Source of the DNA: Cellvibrionaceae bacterium
GTDB lineage: Bacteria > Pseudomonadota > Gammaproteobacteria > Pseudomonadales > Cellvibrionaceae
Reading direction: 5' to 3'
DNA length: 64,000 nt
Assembly: GCA_002707785.1 (NCBI GenBank)
Contig: PANW01000042.1
Coordinates: forward strand, 6,479 to 70,478
Positions 40,890 to 52,181 of the stretch are shown piece by piece (position 1 is the first letter of the stretch; the number at the start of each line of letters is the position of its first letter). The position numbers were made by a program, and so were the translations under genes. Below the pieces are notes generated by a model. That model ran no database searches and was not told the DNA's origin. It worked only from the letters and a program-made list of their open reading frames with translations.

Positions 40890-41315
40890 CTAAAGACTCA
40901 GTGAGCCTTCGTGACTCCATTCGCATCGGACTTGAATATCACCTGAGCCAGGCGTGTGGGAGTTGTCTGCAGAGTCCCAAGTAAAGGTATGTGTACCAGA
41001 CAGTTCGGTCTCTAAGTGAACAGTGGCAGAGACCCAGTACATTTTGCTGAGCAACTCTTCAAACTTTTGAATCCACTGCTCCCACTCGTACTCGACGGCT
41101 TTGTAGGAGGCCCCAAAGTGCATGACCTCGGTTTGGTAATTTGCCTGATCTATCTCGACCCTCGGTATAGCGAACATCTCCTGACACAGAAATGGCCAAC
41201 CGTCGGCTTTTGGAAGATTCAACATTGCTTGACGATTAATCCGGCGGCGACTGGAATCCTCCTCAAAGAAGGAAGCATCTTTAATACAACCGTAAACTAT
41301 CGATTCTTGATCCAT
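40890..41315 (-). CDS. Hypothetical protein
   Basis: 141 aa ORF with coding-like composition, compact with neighbours. Confidence 0.55.
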   Translation of the reverse strand: MDQESIVYGCIKDASFFEEDSSRRRINRQAMLNLPKADGWPFLCQEMFAIPRVEIDQANYQTEVMHFGASYKAVEYEWEQWIQKFEELLSKMYWVSATVHLETELSGTHTFTWDSADNSHTPGSGDIQVRCEWSHEGSLSL

Positions 41316-41347
41316 AACTTCTCTCCAACCCCCTCAACGGCAATCTG

Positions 41348-41947
41348 CTAAAAAATCCACCAACCATCACTTTCTAGCCTCTTCTCACAAGACGCTAGTT
41401 GACGTTTATAGGTCGCAGCTCTTGACGACACCTTTTTCGCAACCTGCATCAACCAGGCTTTTTTCTTATAAGTCCCACGGTTATAACCACCGTGGCCTTC
41501 GTGATAAGCAAGATACAAGTGATACGGGCTGTTTAGCGCAATCTTACTTCGTTTGTTACTGGTGTGATTGTACCAACCAATAAAATCGACGGCGTCATGA
41601 AAGTCGTCTCGGTCGGCGCCCCAGGAACCTGCTTCCTTTTTGTACCAATCCCAGGTTTCATCTTTTGCCTGAGAAAAACCATAAGCACTGCTTTGTCTTG
41701 GCCCAGGGATCACCCAGAGAATTTTAGTTCTCGGAGGCTTGGCCTTGGGCTGGAAACGAGACTCTTGATGCATAAAAGCCATCAAAATTGGCAGCGGACT
41801 CCCCCAGCGTTTCTCTGCATCTTTCGCATCGTCGTACCAGCCATCCTTTTCATCAAAAATGTGGCAAATATTATCGACGTGCTTTGGAGGCGAGGTTACA
41901 CAGCCAGACAAAATGGCAACAGCCATTAAAACTACAATCCCTTTCAT
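41348..41947 (-). CDS. Lytic transglycosylase (SLT-like) lipoprotein
   Basis: Lipobox ILSGCVTS; MAFMHQESRFQPKAKPP...SSAYGFSQAKDETWDWYKKEAG. Confidence 0.85.
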   Translation of the reverse strand: MKGIVVLMAVAILSGCVTSPPKHVDNICHIFDEKDGWYDDAKDAEKRWGSPLPILMAFMHQESRFQPKAKPPRTKILWVIPGPRQSSAYGFSQAKDETWDWYKKEAGSWGADRDDFHDAVDFIGWYNHTSNKRSKIALNSPYHLYLAYHEGHGGYNRGTYKKKAWLMQVAKKVSSRAATYKRQLASCEKRLESDGWWIF

Positions 41948-41956
41948 TGTTGTTCC

Positions 41957-44035
<2,079 letters not shown>

Positions 44036-44262
44036 CTAGAGAATGTGCACATTTTGAATATTTATGACGGCAACCTACCGCGCTTGTCGCACTTGAACCC
44101 AAGCGGCAACGACAATCAGTATCATCGGCTAGGCTGGGCCAGCCGAAATCGCTAGCCACCAACCTCTCGATATCTGCGCCCCCCTTACCAATCTCCCCCA
44201 TCTCTTGAATGAATTGGCAAAGTAAATGTAGAGGCTGCTAGCTCCCCAACACTGACAACAAC

Positions 44263-45216
44263 TTATACCAACCGCTTGCGCTCAAACTCTCTGATTCGCG
44301 CGCGACAATGCTCTAAGGTTTGTGCCGTCATAATACTGCGGTTCTCATCTTTTAACTCGCCATTTAAACGCTCTGCCAGAGCTTTAGCGGTCGCTGCCAT
44401 AGCATCGAATGCATCCATGCTACTTGAGCTCATGGGCAAGGTCATAAACAAGCTGACCCCAGGGGTTTCGAAATCCTCCATGGTGTTTAGGTCAAACGAG
44501 CCAGGCACAACTATGTTAACCATGCTGAATAAAAGCGGCCCGTCGCCATCGTCATCCAAATGGCGATGGAAAATTTTCATGTCTCCGTAGCGCATGCCAC
44601 ACTCGAGCACCACCGCTAAAAGCTCACCGCCCTTGAAGCGATCATCGCCCGTGGACATGACATTAATTACCAATACCTCTTCGGCTTCGGCTTCGGCTTC
44701 TTCCGTATCACCAGCCTGCGATCGAGCAGGGCTGACTGGCTCGCGAGTCTTAGTGCGCGCTGGAGATTCAAGCTCTTGATTCAGCATTGGCTGTTCTGCG
44801 ACTGGCGCCGAATCATCTAGCACTAGCTCGTCACTCAGTGAAGGCTCTTTGCGTGCATCTTCATCAACAGGCTCCATCAACATTGGAACTTCTTCGTCCA
44901 GATTAAGAGTGACCTGTTCAGGGATCTTCAACGGCTTTTGTAACGTTGTTTTAGACTGCTCGAATGTCTCTTGTAGATTGCGGGTCAGCGCTTTAGCATC
45001 ATCTTCATCTCGGTGCGCAACCACGCGCGCGCCACCATTGGGCAGTTCACTGCCATAACCCGGACCCGTTCCACGCTCTTCACCTGCAGGCATAGAGCGA
45101 GACATTTTAATCGACTGGCGCTTAGACTGTCGCATTCGGCGCCAGCCATCCAGCAGCACTCCAACGATCAGTAAAACGATAATGACTGTGAGCCATTCAC
45201 GCATTGCGAATTCCAT
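44263..45216 (-). CDS. zipA: Cell division protein ZipA
   Basis: N-terminal TM, acidic linker, ZipA C-domain (GELLAVVLECGMRYGDMKIFHRH...MEDFETPGVSLFMTLP); located between smc and ligA. Confidence 0.92.
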   Translation of the reverse strand: MEFAMREWLTVIIVLLIVGVLLDGWRRMRQSKRQSIKMSRSMPAGEERGTGPGYGSELPNGGARVVAHRDEDDAKALTRNLQETFEQSKTTLQKPLKIPEQVTLNLDEEVPMLMEPVDEDARKEPSLSDELVLDDSAPVAEQPMLNQELESPARTKTREPVSPARSQAGDTEEAEAEAEEVLVINVMSTGDDRFKGGELLAVVLECGMRYGDMKIFHRHLDDDGDGPLLFSMVNIVVPGSFDLNTMEDFETPGVSLFMTLPMSSSSMDAFDAMAATAKALAERLNGELKDENRSIMTAQTLEHCRARIREFERKRLV

Positions 45217-45313
45217 TCGTTATCGACCCTCCCTCGCGGTCAATGTTGTCTTACCTTGTTGCATCACAACTTTCATGTTTTCAATGTACCTAATTTGTCT
45301 GTTGCAGCATATT

Positions 45314-48300
45314 CTAGCTGGCCGCTAGCTCCGCCGCCTCTTCTACATCTACCGTCACCAATCGAGATACGCCTGGCTCATGCATGGTAACCCCAAGCAG
45401 CTGGTGAGCCATTTCCATAGCAATCTTATTGTGGGTAATGTAGATAAACTGAACGTGCTCACTCATCTGCTCCACCATTCTTGCATAGCGGCCGACGTTG
45501 GCATCATCGAGTGGTGCATCAACCTCATCAAGCATACAGAAAGGCGCCGGATTCAATCGGAAAATGGAGAAAACTAACGCGATAGCCGTCAGTGCTTTTT
45601 CACCACCAGATAACAGATGGATTGTACTGTTACGCTTTCCTGGCGGGCGAGCCATGATCGCGATGCCGGTATCCAGTAGATCCTCACCGGTCAATTCCAA
45701 ATAGGCGTGTCCACCACCAAATACCTTTGGAAACAACTCCTGCAATCCGCTATTAACTTGATCGAAAGTTTCCTTAAAGCGCGTACGCGTTTCTCGATCA
45801 ATCTTCTTGATGGCGTTTTCGAGTGTTTCAAGCGCATCCACAAGATCGTCATTTTGAGCGTCAAGGTAGTTTTTACGTTCCGATTCGATTTTGTATTCTT
45901 CAATAGCAGCCAGATTAATCGGGCCTAAGCGACTAATACGCGCACCGATTTTTTCGAGCTCTTCTTCCATTGGTTTTTCAGCGGTCTCTTCCGACAACTG
46001 CTGTAACAAAGTTGGAAGATGTAGGTTATCTTCTTCGAGCTGTTGCTTAATGGTGTTTCGCTGCACTTCCAAGGTCTGAGCTTCTAATCGCGCTTGCTCG
46101 AGCCTTGCGCGAATTGCTTGAACGCCTTGTTCTGCCTTATTTCGATCTTGCTCGGCATTACGCAAATCTTGTTCGATTTGTTCAACCGCCTTACGAGCCT
46201 CAGCCAGCTCTTGCTCTACGCCTAGACGTTTTTCTAGCAGTGCTTCCAATTCAAGCTTATGGTCTTCGGTAGGATCACGAGTCTCTTCAAGCTGATCGCG
46301 CAGCTGGTCACGGCGTTCCTGTAAGCGCTGAGTTTGTTCACGCAAGCGAACCAAGCCGGATTTCACTGCATCGGCTTGCGTTTTTAGCGATTGATGACGC
46401 ATGGCGAGTTGATGGCCGCGATCTTTATCGTGACGAGCACGCTGGCGAGCATCGTCAAGTTTTGCTCGGATATCATCACGACGGCCGAGCAGCAGTTCGC
46501 GCGCATCTGTATCGCGCTCCATCGCCTCGATCGCTTCTTCCAATATCATTCTTGCTTCGGACAAGCCTTCAGCTTCTTGCTCGATCTGCTCTTGCGCTTC
46601 GCGAATTTCGTTTTCAACACGTTCACGACGCACCGCAATCTGTTCCACCCGAACCTGTTTGGCGCTCAACTGGGAGCGAACTTCACTGTATTTTCGGCTG
46701 TGGGTATCGGACTCGCGTCGCACAACTTCACGCTCTTGTTCGAGCGTCTTGATGCGTTCACGTCCTTCGTCTAATTTATGACTAAATTCTTCCACACGAA
46801 CTTCAGTTTCTTCAAGCTGTGCAGTCAACTCTTCCAGCTCTTGCTTGCGAGCAATAACACCGGAGTTTTCGTCGACATCGCGAGCAACGCGTAACCAATT
46901 GGCTCCGATCCAAATGCCATCTTTAGTGATAATGGATTCATGTGACTGTAGCTTAGAGCGCAACTCCAGCGCGCGAGGTAAGTTTTCTACCGCGTAGATT
47001 GAACCCAATAGCGCACTCATGTTGACGCTTGAGCTAATTTGATCGTGCAAACGTGCAGCCAAGTCGCCTGGGTTTTCGTCGACCGTACCTTTGCTATCAA
47101 GCAGTACCATCTCACCTTGGGTAAGATTTCCCACCACCTTAGCAACTGCGTCGAAACCGTCCACACACACCGCTTGCAGAGTACTGCCAAGCACTGTCTC
47201 AACGGCCTTGTCCCAACCATCTTTTACTTCAACACCCTCAGCCAAACGAGGATTAGAGGCTAAACTCTGCTCGCTCAACCACTCGCTGACGGCTTCGCTT
47301 TTTTCGCCCATTGCCGCCTGTTGCAGCGCTTCGAGCGATGCATGTCGACCGCGCATAGCCTGCAATTGACCACGCACATCGTCGAGTTCGTCACCAACCT
47401 GTGAATTGGCGTCTCTCTGATTATTGATGTCGTCCGTTAAAGTTTCAACTTTGGCTCGCTTCTCGTCAGCCGCTAAATCCAGCTCCGCCAACTGCTCAGT
47501 GAGCTCGCCGATTTCATCTTCAGAATCATCAGGGGTTAAGTTCTTTCTCTCATCGTCAAGGCGTCTAATACGTTCAAGCAAACGAGTTTGGACTTGCTCC
47601 AAGTGCTGAATTCGAGATTGCTGTACTTCGGCACGCTGACGCGGCTCGGAGGCAGTCTGGTTAAAACCGTCCCACTCTTGCTGCCAAGCCTGCATGGCAT
47701 CTTCGGCTTCCTCCAGTTCATCACCGGAGCCCTCTTCTGCCGCTTTCACCATTTCCAGCTCGGGTTCGAGCTCCATCAACTCCTCTTCCCAGGCTTCAGC
47801 TTTTTCTTTGTCAGCAACCAAGTGTTGCTCGGCTTCTTTGCAATCACGTTCAGTTTGCTCGAGATCACTTTGCAGTTGGCGACCGCGCTCTTGGGAGTGT
47901 TGGATGGTTTGCTCGATGCGAGCAATATCAGCACCAATGGAATAGTAGCGCCCCTGCACCTCGTTAAACTTGTCGCCCAATTCGGTATATTGCGTACGGT
48001 ACTTATCAATAGCCGTATCGTTGCTCACCTGATCGGTCACAAAGGATTCAACATTGAGCTCGAGTGCGGAAATGGCTTCTTGTTTTACACTGGCTTCGGC
48101 ATCCAGCACCTTGAATCGAAATGCTTGCAGCTGCGCTTTCAGCAATCGCTCTTCTTTCTTGAATTCGGTGTATTTCTCGGCAGCTTGCGATTGGCGATGC
48201 AAGCGTGACAATTGTCGCTCCAGCTCATCGCGGATGTCTGTTAAACGCTCAAGGTTTTCGTGGGTGCGACGCATTCTGTTTTCAGTGTCACGGCGGCGCT

Positions 48301-48823
48301 CTTTGTACTTGGAAATACCTGCTGCTTCTTCGATGTAAACTCGCAGCTCTTCAGGTTTGGCCTCGATCAGCTTAGAAATCATGCCCTGTTCGATAATGGC
48401 ATAGCTGCGAGGCCCCAAACCGGTACCTAAGAAAATATCGGTAATATCGCGGCGTCGACATTTGGTGCCATTGAGGTAATAGCTGTTTTGAGCTTCGCGG
48501 GTCACCTTTCGTTTGATCGAAATTTCTGAAAACCCAGCATACTCACCTTTGAGGGTACCGTCGCTGTTATCAAACACCAATTCGATCGATGCCTGACCCA
48601 CAGGCTTACGTCCGCCCGAGCCGTTAAAGATAACATCGGTCATCGACTCGCCACGCAGGTTCTTGGCGGATGACTCTCCCATTACCCAGCGCACAGCATC
48701 AATGGTGTTTGATTTACCGCAACCGTTAGGCCCTACGACCGCACACAGATTGCTTGGGAAGTTAACCGTGGTTGGATCAACAAACGATTTAAAGCCTGCC
48801 AGCTTAATACACTTTAGCCGCAT
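45314..48823 (-). CDS. smc: Chromosome segregation protein SMC
   Basis: MRLKCIKLAGFKSFVDPTTVNFPSNLCAVVGPNGCGKSNTIDAVRWVMGE; long coiled coil; LSGGEKALTAIALVFSIF. Confidence 0.97.
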   Translation of the reverse strand: MRLKCIKLAGFKSFVDPTTVNFPSNLCAVVGPNGCGKSNTIDAVRWVMGESSAKNLRGESMTDVIFNGSGGRKPVGQASIELVFDNSDGTLKGEYAGFSEISIKRKVTREAQNSYYLNGTKCRRRDITDIFLGTGLGPRSYAIIEQGMISKLIEAKPEELRVYIEEAAGISKYKERRRDTENRMRRTHENLERLTDIRDELERQLSRLHRQSQAAEKYTEFKKEERLLKAQLQAFRFKVLDAEASVKQEAISALELNVESFVTDQVSNDTAIDKYRTQYTELGDKFNEVQGRYYSIGADIARIEQTIQHSQERGRQLQSDLEQTERDCKEAEQHLVADKEKAEAWEEELMELEPELEMVKAAEEGSGDELEEAEDAMQAWQQEWDGFNQTASEPRQRAEVQQSRIQHLEQVQTRLLERIRRLDDERKNLTPDDSEDEIGELTEQLAELDLAADEKRAKVETLTDDINNQRDANSQVGDELDDVRGQLQAMRGRHASLEALQQAAMGEKSEAVSEWLSEQSLASNPRLAEGVEVKDGWDKAVETVLGSTLQAVCVDGFDAVAKVVGNLTQGEMVLLDSKGTVDENPGDLAARLHDQISSSVNMSALLGSIYAVENLPRALELRSKLQSHESIITKDGIWIGANWLRVARDVDENSGVIARKQELEELTAQLEETEVRVEEFSHKLDEGRERIKTLEQEREVVRRESDTHSRKYSEVRSQLSAKQVRVEQIAVRRERVENEIREAQEQIEQEAEGLSEARMILEEAIEAMERDTDARELLLGRRDDIRAKLDDARQRARHDKDRGHQLAMRHQSLKTQADAVKSGLVRLREQTQRLQERRDQLRDQLEETRDPTEDHKLELEALLEKRLGVEQELAEARKAVEQIEQDLRNAEQDRNKAEQGVQAIRARLEQARLEAQTLEVQRNTIKQQLEEDNLHLPTLLQQLSEETAEKPMEEELEKIGARISRLGPINLAAIEEYKIESERKNYLDAQNDDLVDALETLENAIKKIDRETRTRFKETFDQVNSGLQELFPKVFGGGHAYLELTGEDLLDTGIAIMARPPGKRNSTIHLLSGGEKALTAIALVFSIFRLNPAPFCMLDEVDAPLDDANVGRYARMVEQMSEHVQFIYITHNKIAMEMAHQLLGVTMHEPGVSRLVTVDVEEAAELAAS

Positions 48824-49010
48824 AGAAATGCTTCACTCAGATGTAACATATTGATTTTGTTATAGTTAAGGCAAGTCGTGATTTCGAACACCCGAGTCTT
48901 AATCAAGCTTTGATTATCGCCATAGTAGGCGCCATTGACTCACATGAGAGAAATCCGTCGGACTCCATTACCGATCTCGGACCGCCCTATTATCCCCGAT
49001 TCTATGGTTT

Positions 49011-49043
49011 TGATGCCCCTCGCGATTGGCGACAGGGGCGTCA
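49011..49043. other. Strong intergenic hairpin between smc and ccmI
   Basis: TGATGCCCCT-CGC-gattg-GCG-ac-AGGGGCGTCA; no obvious U-tract on either strand. Confidence 0.6.
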
Positions 49044-49195
49044 TGCCGGCACATTTTGTGCAGCCAGCAAACCAAAGGGAGATTCTACACATTTGACCTA
49101 GTGATTACATCACCAGAAATGGAAATTCGGGAGATTTTACCCGGCTGAACCACGCGCCATAACAGGCAATCCAGCCAACTTTCAACAACCAGCGA

Positions 49196-50512
49196 TTAGG
49201 GCAGCTGATCGGCGATAATCACCGCTATAGAACTCTCAACCTCAGCCAAGCGAATTGGCCCCACCGCCCCCTGCCAATCGCCCGGCTGAGCGATCGGATT
49301 ACCATCAGGCGACACCCGCGCCACTAGCTCGAGCTGTGGAAAGCTACTGAGCGTCATACCCGGCGCCATCGCCATGGATTCGTTGAGCTCGATCTCGGCA
49401 GGCAACTGGGCCACCGACAGGCGCTGTATCGCCAAGGGAACCTTAGGCCCCTGCCATGCGCGAGCATAGACAAAGACGGTATCTCCCTCTGCAGCAGCAA
49501 CCCCCTCAGACAAGGCCACACGAACCACAATGCTGGCCTCATCGCCCCCCTGCTCTGCCGCATCCACCTTCGGAACCTCGCTTTGAGACTCGGGCACAAC
49601 GGGAGCCCCACCCTGCTGCGCCAGCAACTCTTGCGCGCGAGCCATTCCAGAGCGCAAAGACATACTGGCATTTGATGCCGGCCCCAATAACTGAACTGCG
49701 CGCCCCCAATAATCAATAGCGTCGCTATAACGACCTTGCTCAAAGGCGGCGATACCCGCCAAACCAAGCGATGAAGTTTCATTGGGATCAATCGATAAGG
49801 CTTTATCAATGAGCTGCTGCACCTCCGGCGTCACACTATTGCCAGCGGCCAAAAATACCGCCTGAGCCAGCTCACCGACGATATTTGCAGGCACCCGTGA
49901 AGACTCACCAGACTGCTGCTTTGCCTCTTCCAGTGCGATGAGCTCCATATAGGACGCCGCCGCCTTCATGTACTGCGACATTTGCATGTAGGAGCGCGCC
50001 AACAGGTAGCGATTACCCGCATTGTCCGGCTTAACGTCTAAACGCTCTTCCAGCTTGATCACCAACTCCTCCAGCGCAAGCGGCGTGGACTCTCCATCGC
50101 CCGCTTCGCCCATTGAGGCCTGGTGAAAATAAGCCATACGACTTTCTACAATTTCGACATCGTCGATAGAGCCACGCTCAACATACATAAGTACGGATGC
50201 CACCGGCAATATCAAGCCCGCCAACCACAACCATCGATAGCCAGAGGTGCCTGCATTGACTTGGTGCTCAGCTTCACCGGCATCCTCCAGCAGCGACTGC
50301 TCAAGCTCATCGCGCAGCTGCACGAACTGCTGCTGATCAATCTCTTCGCTTTGGAGCTGCTTTTCAAGGGCAATCAAATGCTCATTAAAGAGATCTAGCA
50401 CCAACTCTTGGCGATCTACTCCAGCTTCCTGACGCCCACTCCACAACGGCCAAACGACAAATCCAACTGCAAACAGCGCCATTGCAACTGCCAAAACCCA
50501 AAACAACCCCAT
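49196..50512 (-). CDS. ccmI: Cytochrome c biogenesis protein CcmI (CycH)
   Basis: N-terminal TM, NRYLLARSYMQMSQYMKAAASYMELIALEE TPR, C-terminal GDTVFVYARAWQGPKVPLAIQRLSVAQLPAEIELNESMAM. Confidence 0.9.
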   Translation of the reverse strand: MGLFWVLAVAMALFAVGFVVWPLWSGRQEAGVDRQELVLDLFNEHLIALEKQLQSEEIDQQQFVQLRDELEQSLLEDAGEAEHQVNAGTSGYRWLWLAGLILPVASVLMYVERGSIDDVEIVESRMAYFHQASMGEAGDGESTPLALEELVIKLEERLDVKPDNAGNRYLLARSYMQMSQYMKAAASYMELIALEEAKQQSGESSRVPANIVGELAQAVFLAAGNSVTPEVQQLIDKALSIDPNETSSLGLAGIAAFEQGRYSDAIDYWGRAVQLLGPASNASMSLRSGMARAQELLAQQGGAPVVPESQSEVPKVDAAEQGGDEASIVVRVALSEGVAAAEGDTVFVYARAWQGPKVPLAIQRLSVAQLPAEIELNESMAMAPGMTLSSFPQLELVARVSPDGNPIAQPGDWQGAVGPIRLAEVESSIAVIIADQLP

Positions 50513-50606
50513 AAAAAATTCCTAATAAGCCGCGCTAGATAACGCTCGCGCCTGATAGCGCTTATAAATCAACTGACAACCACTTCGCTTTGACCTTACG
50601 GACACG

Positions 50607-51113
50607 CTAGTCCCTGCCACCAGAGATATTCTTTCTCTGCTTCGCCTGCTCAAGCAATTCTTCGAGACGCCTCTGCGACTTCGACTCTTCACCCTTCATG
50701 CCGCTGGCTTGAGCACTGGCACCGACAGAGCGACGCTGCCGCAGAGTGACAACAACCATCGCCACCCCGAAGAACAACAGACCTGCAGGCAGCCCCCACA
50801 AGAGCCAGGTATCGCTCTTTACCTGAGGTCGATACAGCACGTAATCACCATATCGCGCGACCATAAAGTCGACGATTTCTTTGTCGGCCTTCCCCTCTTG
50901 CAGCATGCGATACAACTCCCGCCGTAAATCTGCAGCAATAGGAGAATCAGAACCAGCCAGATTCTGATTCTGACACTTCGGGCAACGCATCTCTTCAATA
51001 AAGGACAAATAACGCTGTCGCGTCACATCATTGTCAAATTCGTAGGCATCGATCACCGCGCCCGAAGGCATTGCGAAGAGCAACACCCACACAGCTAACA
51101 TCTGCTTTATCAT
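50607..51113 (-). CDS. ccmH: Cytochrome c-type biogenesis protein CcmH/CcmL
   Basis: EEMRCPKCQNQNLAGSDSPIAADLRRELYRMLQEGKADKEIVDFMVARYGDYVLYRPQV. Confidence 0.94.
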   Translation of the reverse strand: MIKQMLAVWVLLFAMPSGAVIDAYEFDNDVTRQRYLSFIEEMRCPKCQNQNLAGSDSPIAADLRRELYRMLQEGKADKEIVDFMVARYGDYVLYRPQVKSDTWLLWGLPAGLLFFGVAMVVVTLRQRRSVGASAQASGMKGEESKSQRRLEELLEQAKQRKNISGGRD

Positions 51114-51278
51114 TGAATATGTGTCCAAAGCGGTTTTGAGAGGACAGGAGTATAGCAACGAGAGAATTCCGACACTAGATAAGTCCAGTAAAGAAAAAAT
51201 GCTAAAATCATGAATTCACTGGAAAAATTCGTTGACGAAGAAAAAAATATCCGTAGTATACGCATCCACAGACAGCGC

Positions 51279-51354
51279 GGGTGGTTAGCTCAGCTGGGAG
51301 AGCATCGCCCTTACAAGGCGAGGGTCGGGGGTTCGATCCCCTCACCACCCACCA
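51279..51354 (+). tRNA. tRNA-Val (anticodon TAC)
   Basis: GGGTGGTTAGCTCAGCTGGGAGAGCATCGCCCTTACAAGGCG...GGTTCGATCC...ACCACCCACCA; cloverleaf and encoded CCA. Confidence 0.96.
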
Positions 51355-51399
51355 ATTTACTGATGCGTGATGCAGTAAGTTGTAGCTGTCGAAAATTGC

Positions 51400-51476
51400 G
51401 GACCGGTAGTTCAGTTGGTTAGAATGCCGGCCTGTCACGCCGGAGGTCGCGGGTTCGAGTCCCGTCCGGTCCGCCA
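51400..51476 (+). tRNA. tRNA-Asp (anticodon GTC)
   Basis: GGACCGGTAGTTCAGTTGGTTAGAATGCCGGCCTGTCACGCCGGAGGTCGCGGGTTCGAGTCCCGTCCGGTCCGCCA. Confidence 0.97.
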
Positions 51477-51483
51477 CTATTGC

Positions 51484-51515
51484 AAAAAACCGCTATCCTC
51501 GGGTAGCGGTTTTTT
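51484..51515 (+). terminator. Rho-independent terminator of the tRNA operon
   Basis: AAAAAACCGCTA-TCCTCGGG-TAGCGGTTTTTT. Confidence 0.93.
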
Positions 51516-51807
51516 ATTGCCTGCAGAAAAACACCTCGCACCAACACTCTTGCAACTCCAAGCGAAACTGCCTTTCAGGCCTGCCCCTCTTGCCCACTCA
51601 GATCCAGCCCAAACATAACCTTTAGCCGCCTGTTACAAAAAAGACACCACGCAGGATCCGCCCCACACTTTCGACAGCCACCGCTAAAGTAACAAAGAAG
51701 ACGAACTCTATGGCGAACGCCAAAAAGAGCAACACAGGAAAAAGCCCTAGCGACACTCACGCTAGAGCTATTTAGATTCGATATGATCGGCGTAACGGAG
51801 AGCGTAT

Positions 51808-51936
51808 TTACTTCTCGTCAGCTTTGGAAATTTCATCTTTGATGTGACGGTAGCCGTAATAACCTACATACCCAAACACAACACAGGTTAGCGCCACAAT
51901 AACCAATCCAGATACTACATAACTGTCGACGTACAT
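51808..51936 (-). CDS. ccoM: CcoM-like small cbb3 oxidase-associated membrane protein (42 aa)
   Basis: Not in the supplied ORF track (<60 aa). Translates to MYVDSYVVSGLVIVALTCVVFGYVGYYGYRHIKDEISKADEK: one TM helix with the MxVD N-terminus I associate with CcoM; FNR/Anr box upstream. Confidence 0.7.
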   Translation of the reverse strand: MYVDSYVVSGLVIVALTCVVFGYVGYYGYRHIKDEISKADEK

Positions 51937-52011
51937 AAGTCACCTTCCCTCGCTATCAGCGGTTTTGCTTTTTAGATGGGATAAGTCTAGGCGCAAACCC
52001 GTCAAAGGTTA

Positions 52012-52025
52012 TTGATCTCAATCAA
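52012..52025 (-). promoter_or_regulatory. FNR/Anr box TTGAT-CTCA-ATCAA upstream of the ccoM-like gene
   Basis: Perfect consensus TTGATNNNNATCAA; a class-II-spaced -10 (TAGACT) is readable on the minus strand at 51989-51984. Confidence 0.85.
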
Positions 52026-52075
52026 GCAATTGCGCAACAAAACAACGGCTCAACAGCCTCACAACCTCCTCCAGA

Positions 52076-52089
52076 TTGATCCTAATCAA
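52076..52089 (+). promoter_or_regulatory. FNR/Anr box TTGAT-CCTA-ATCAA upstream of the MBL-fold gene
   Basis: Perfect consensus; TATCCT (-10-like) at 52112-52117, matching a box centred at -41.5. Confidence 0.87.
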
Positions 52090-52181
52090 TAACTATTTCG
52101 ATTTAGAAAGCTATCCTGCCTTGCTCAAAAAAGACCATCCTTTCAGGACAGCATCGACGCTGCAAGACACCAAGGAACCCC

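Noticed and set aside
44680-44705. CTTCGG hexamer repeat
   Set aside because: Encodes the EAEAEAE stretch of the ZipA acidic linker; ordinary low-complexity coding sequence.
47588-48208. 206-aa and other plus-strand ORFs inside smc
   Set aside because: Antisense to the SMC coiled coil; stop-poor because of Glu/Gln/Leu codon usage.
51210-51422. Plus-strand 70-aa ORF (and 51415..51618) overlapping the tRNAs
   Set aside because: Reads through tRNA-Val and tRNA-Asp; no independent coding support.
51208-51477. Minus-strand 89-aa ORF (MADRTGLEPATSGVTGRHSNQLNYRS...)
   Set aside because: It is antisense to the two tRNA genes; this peptide string is a familiar artefact of translating across tRNAs.
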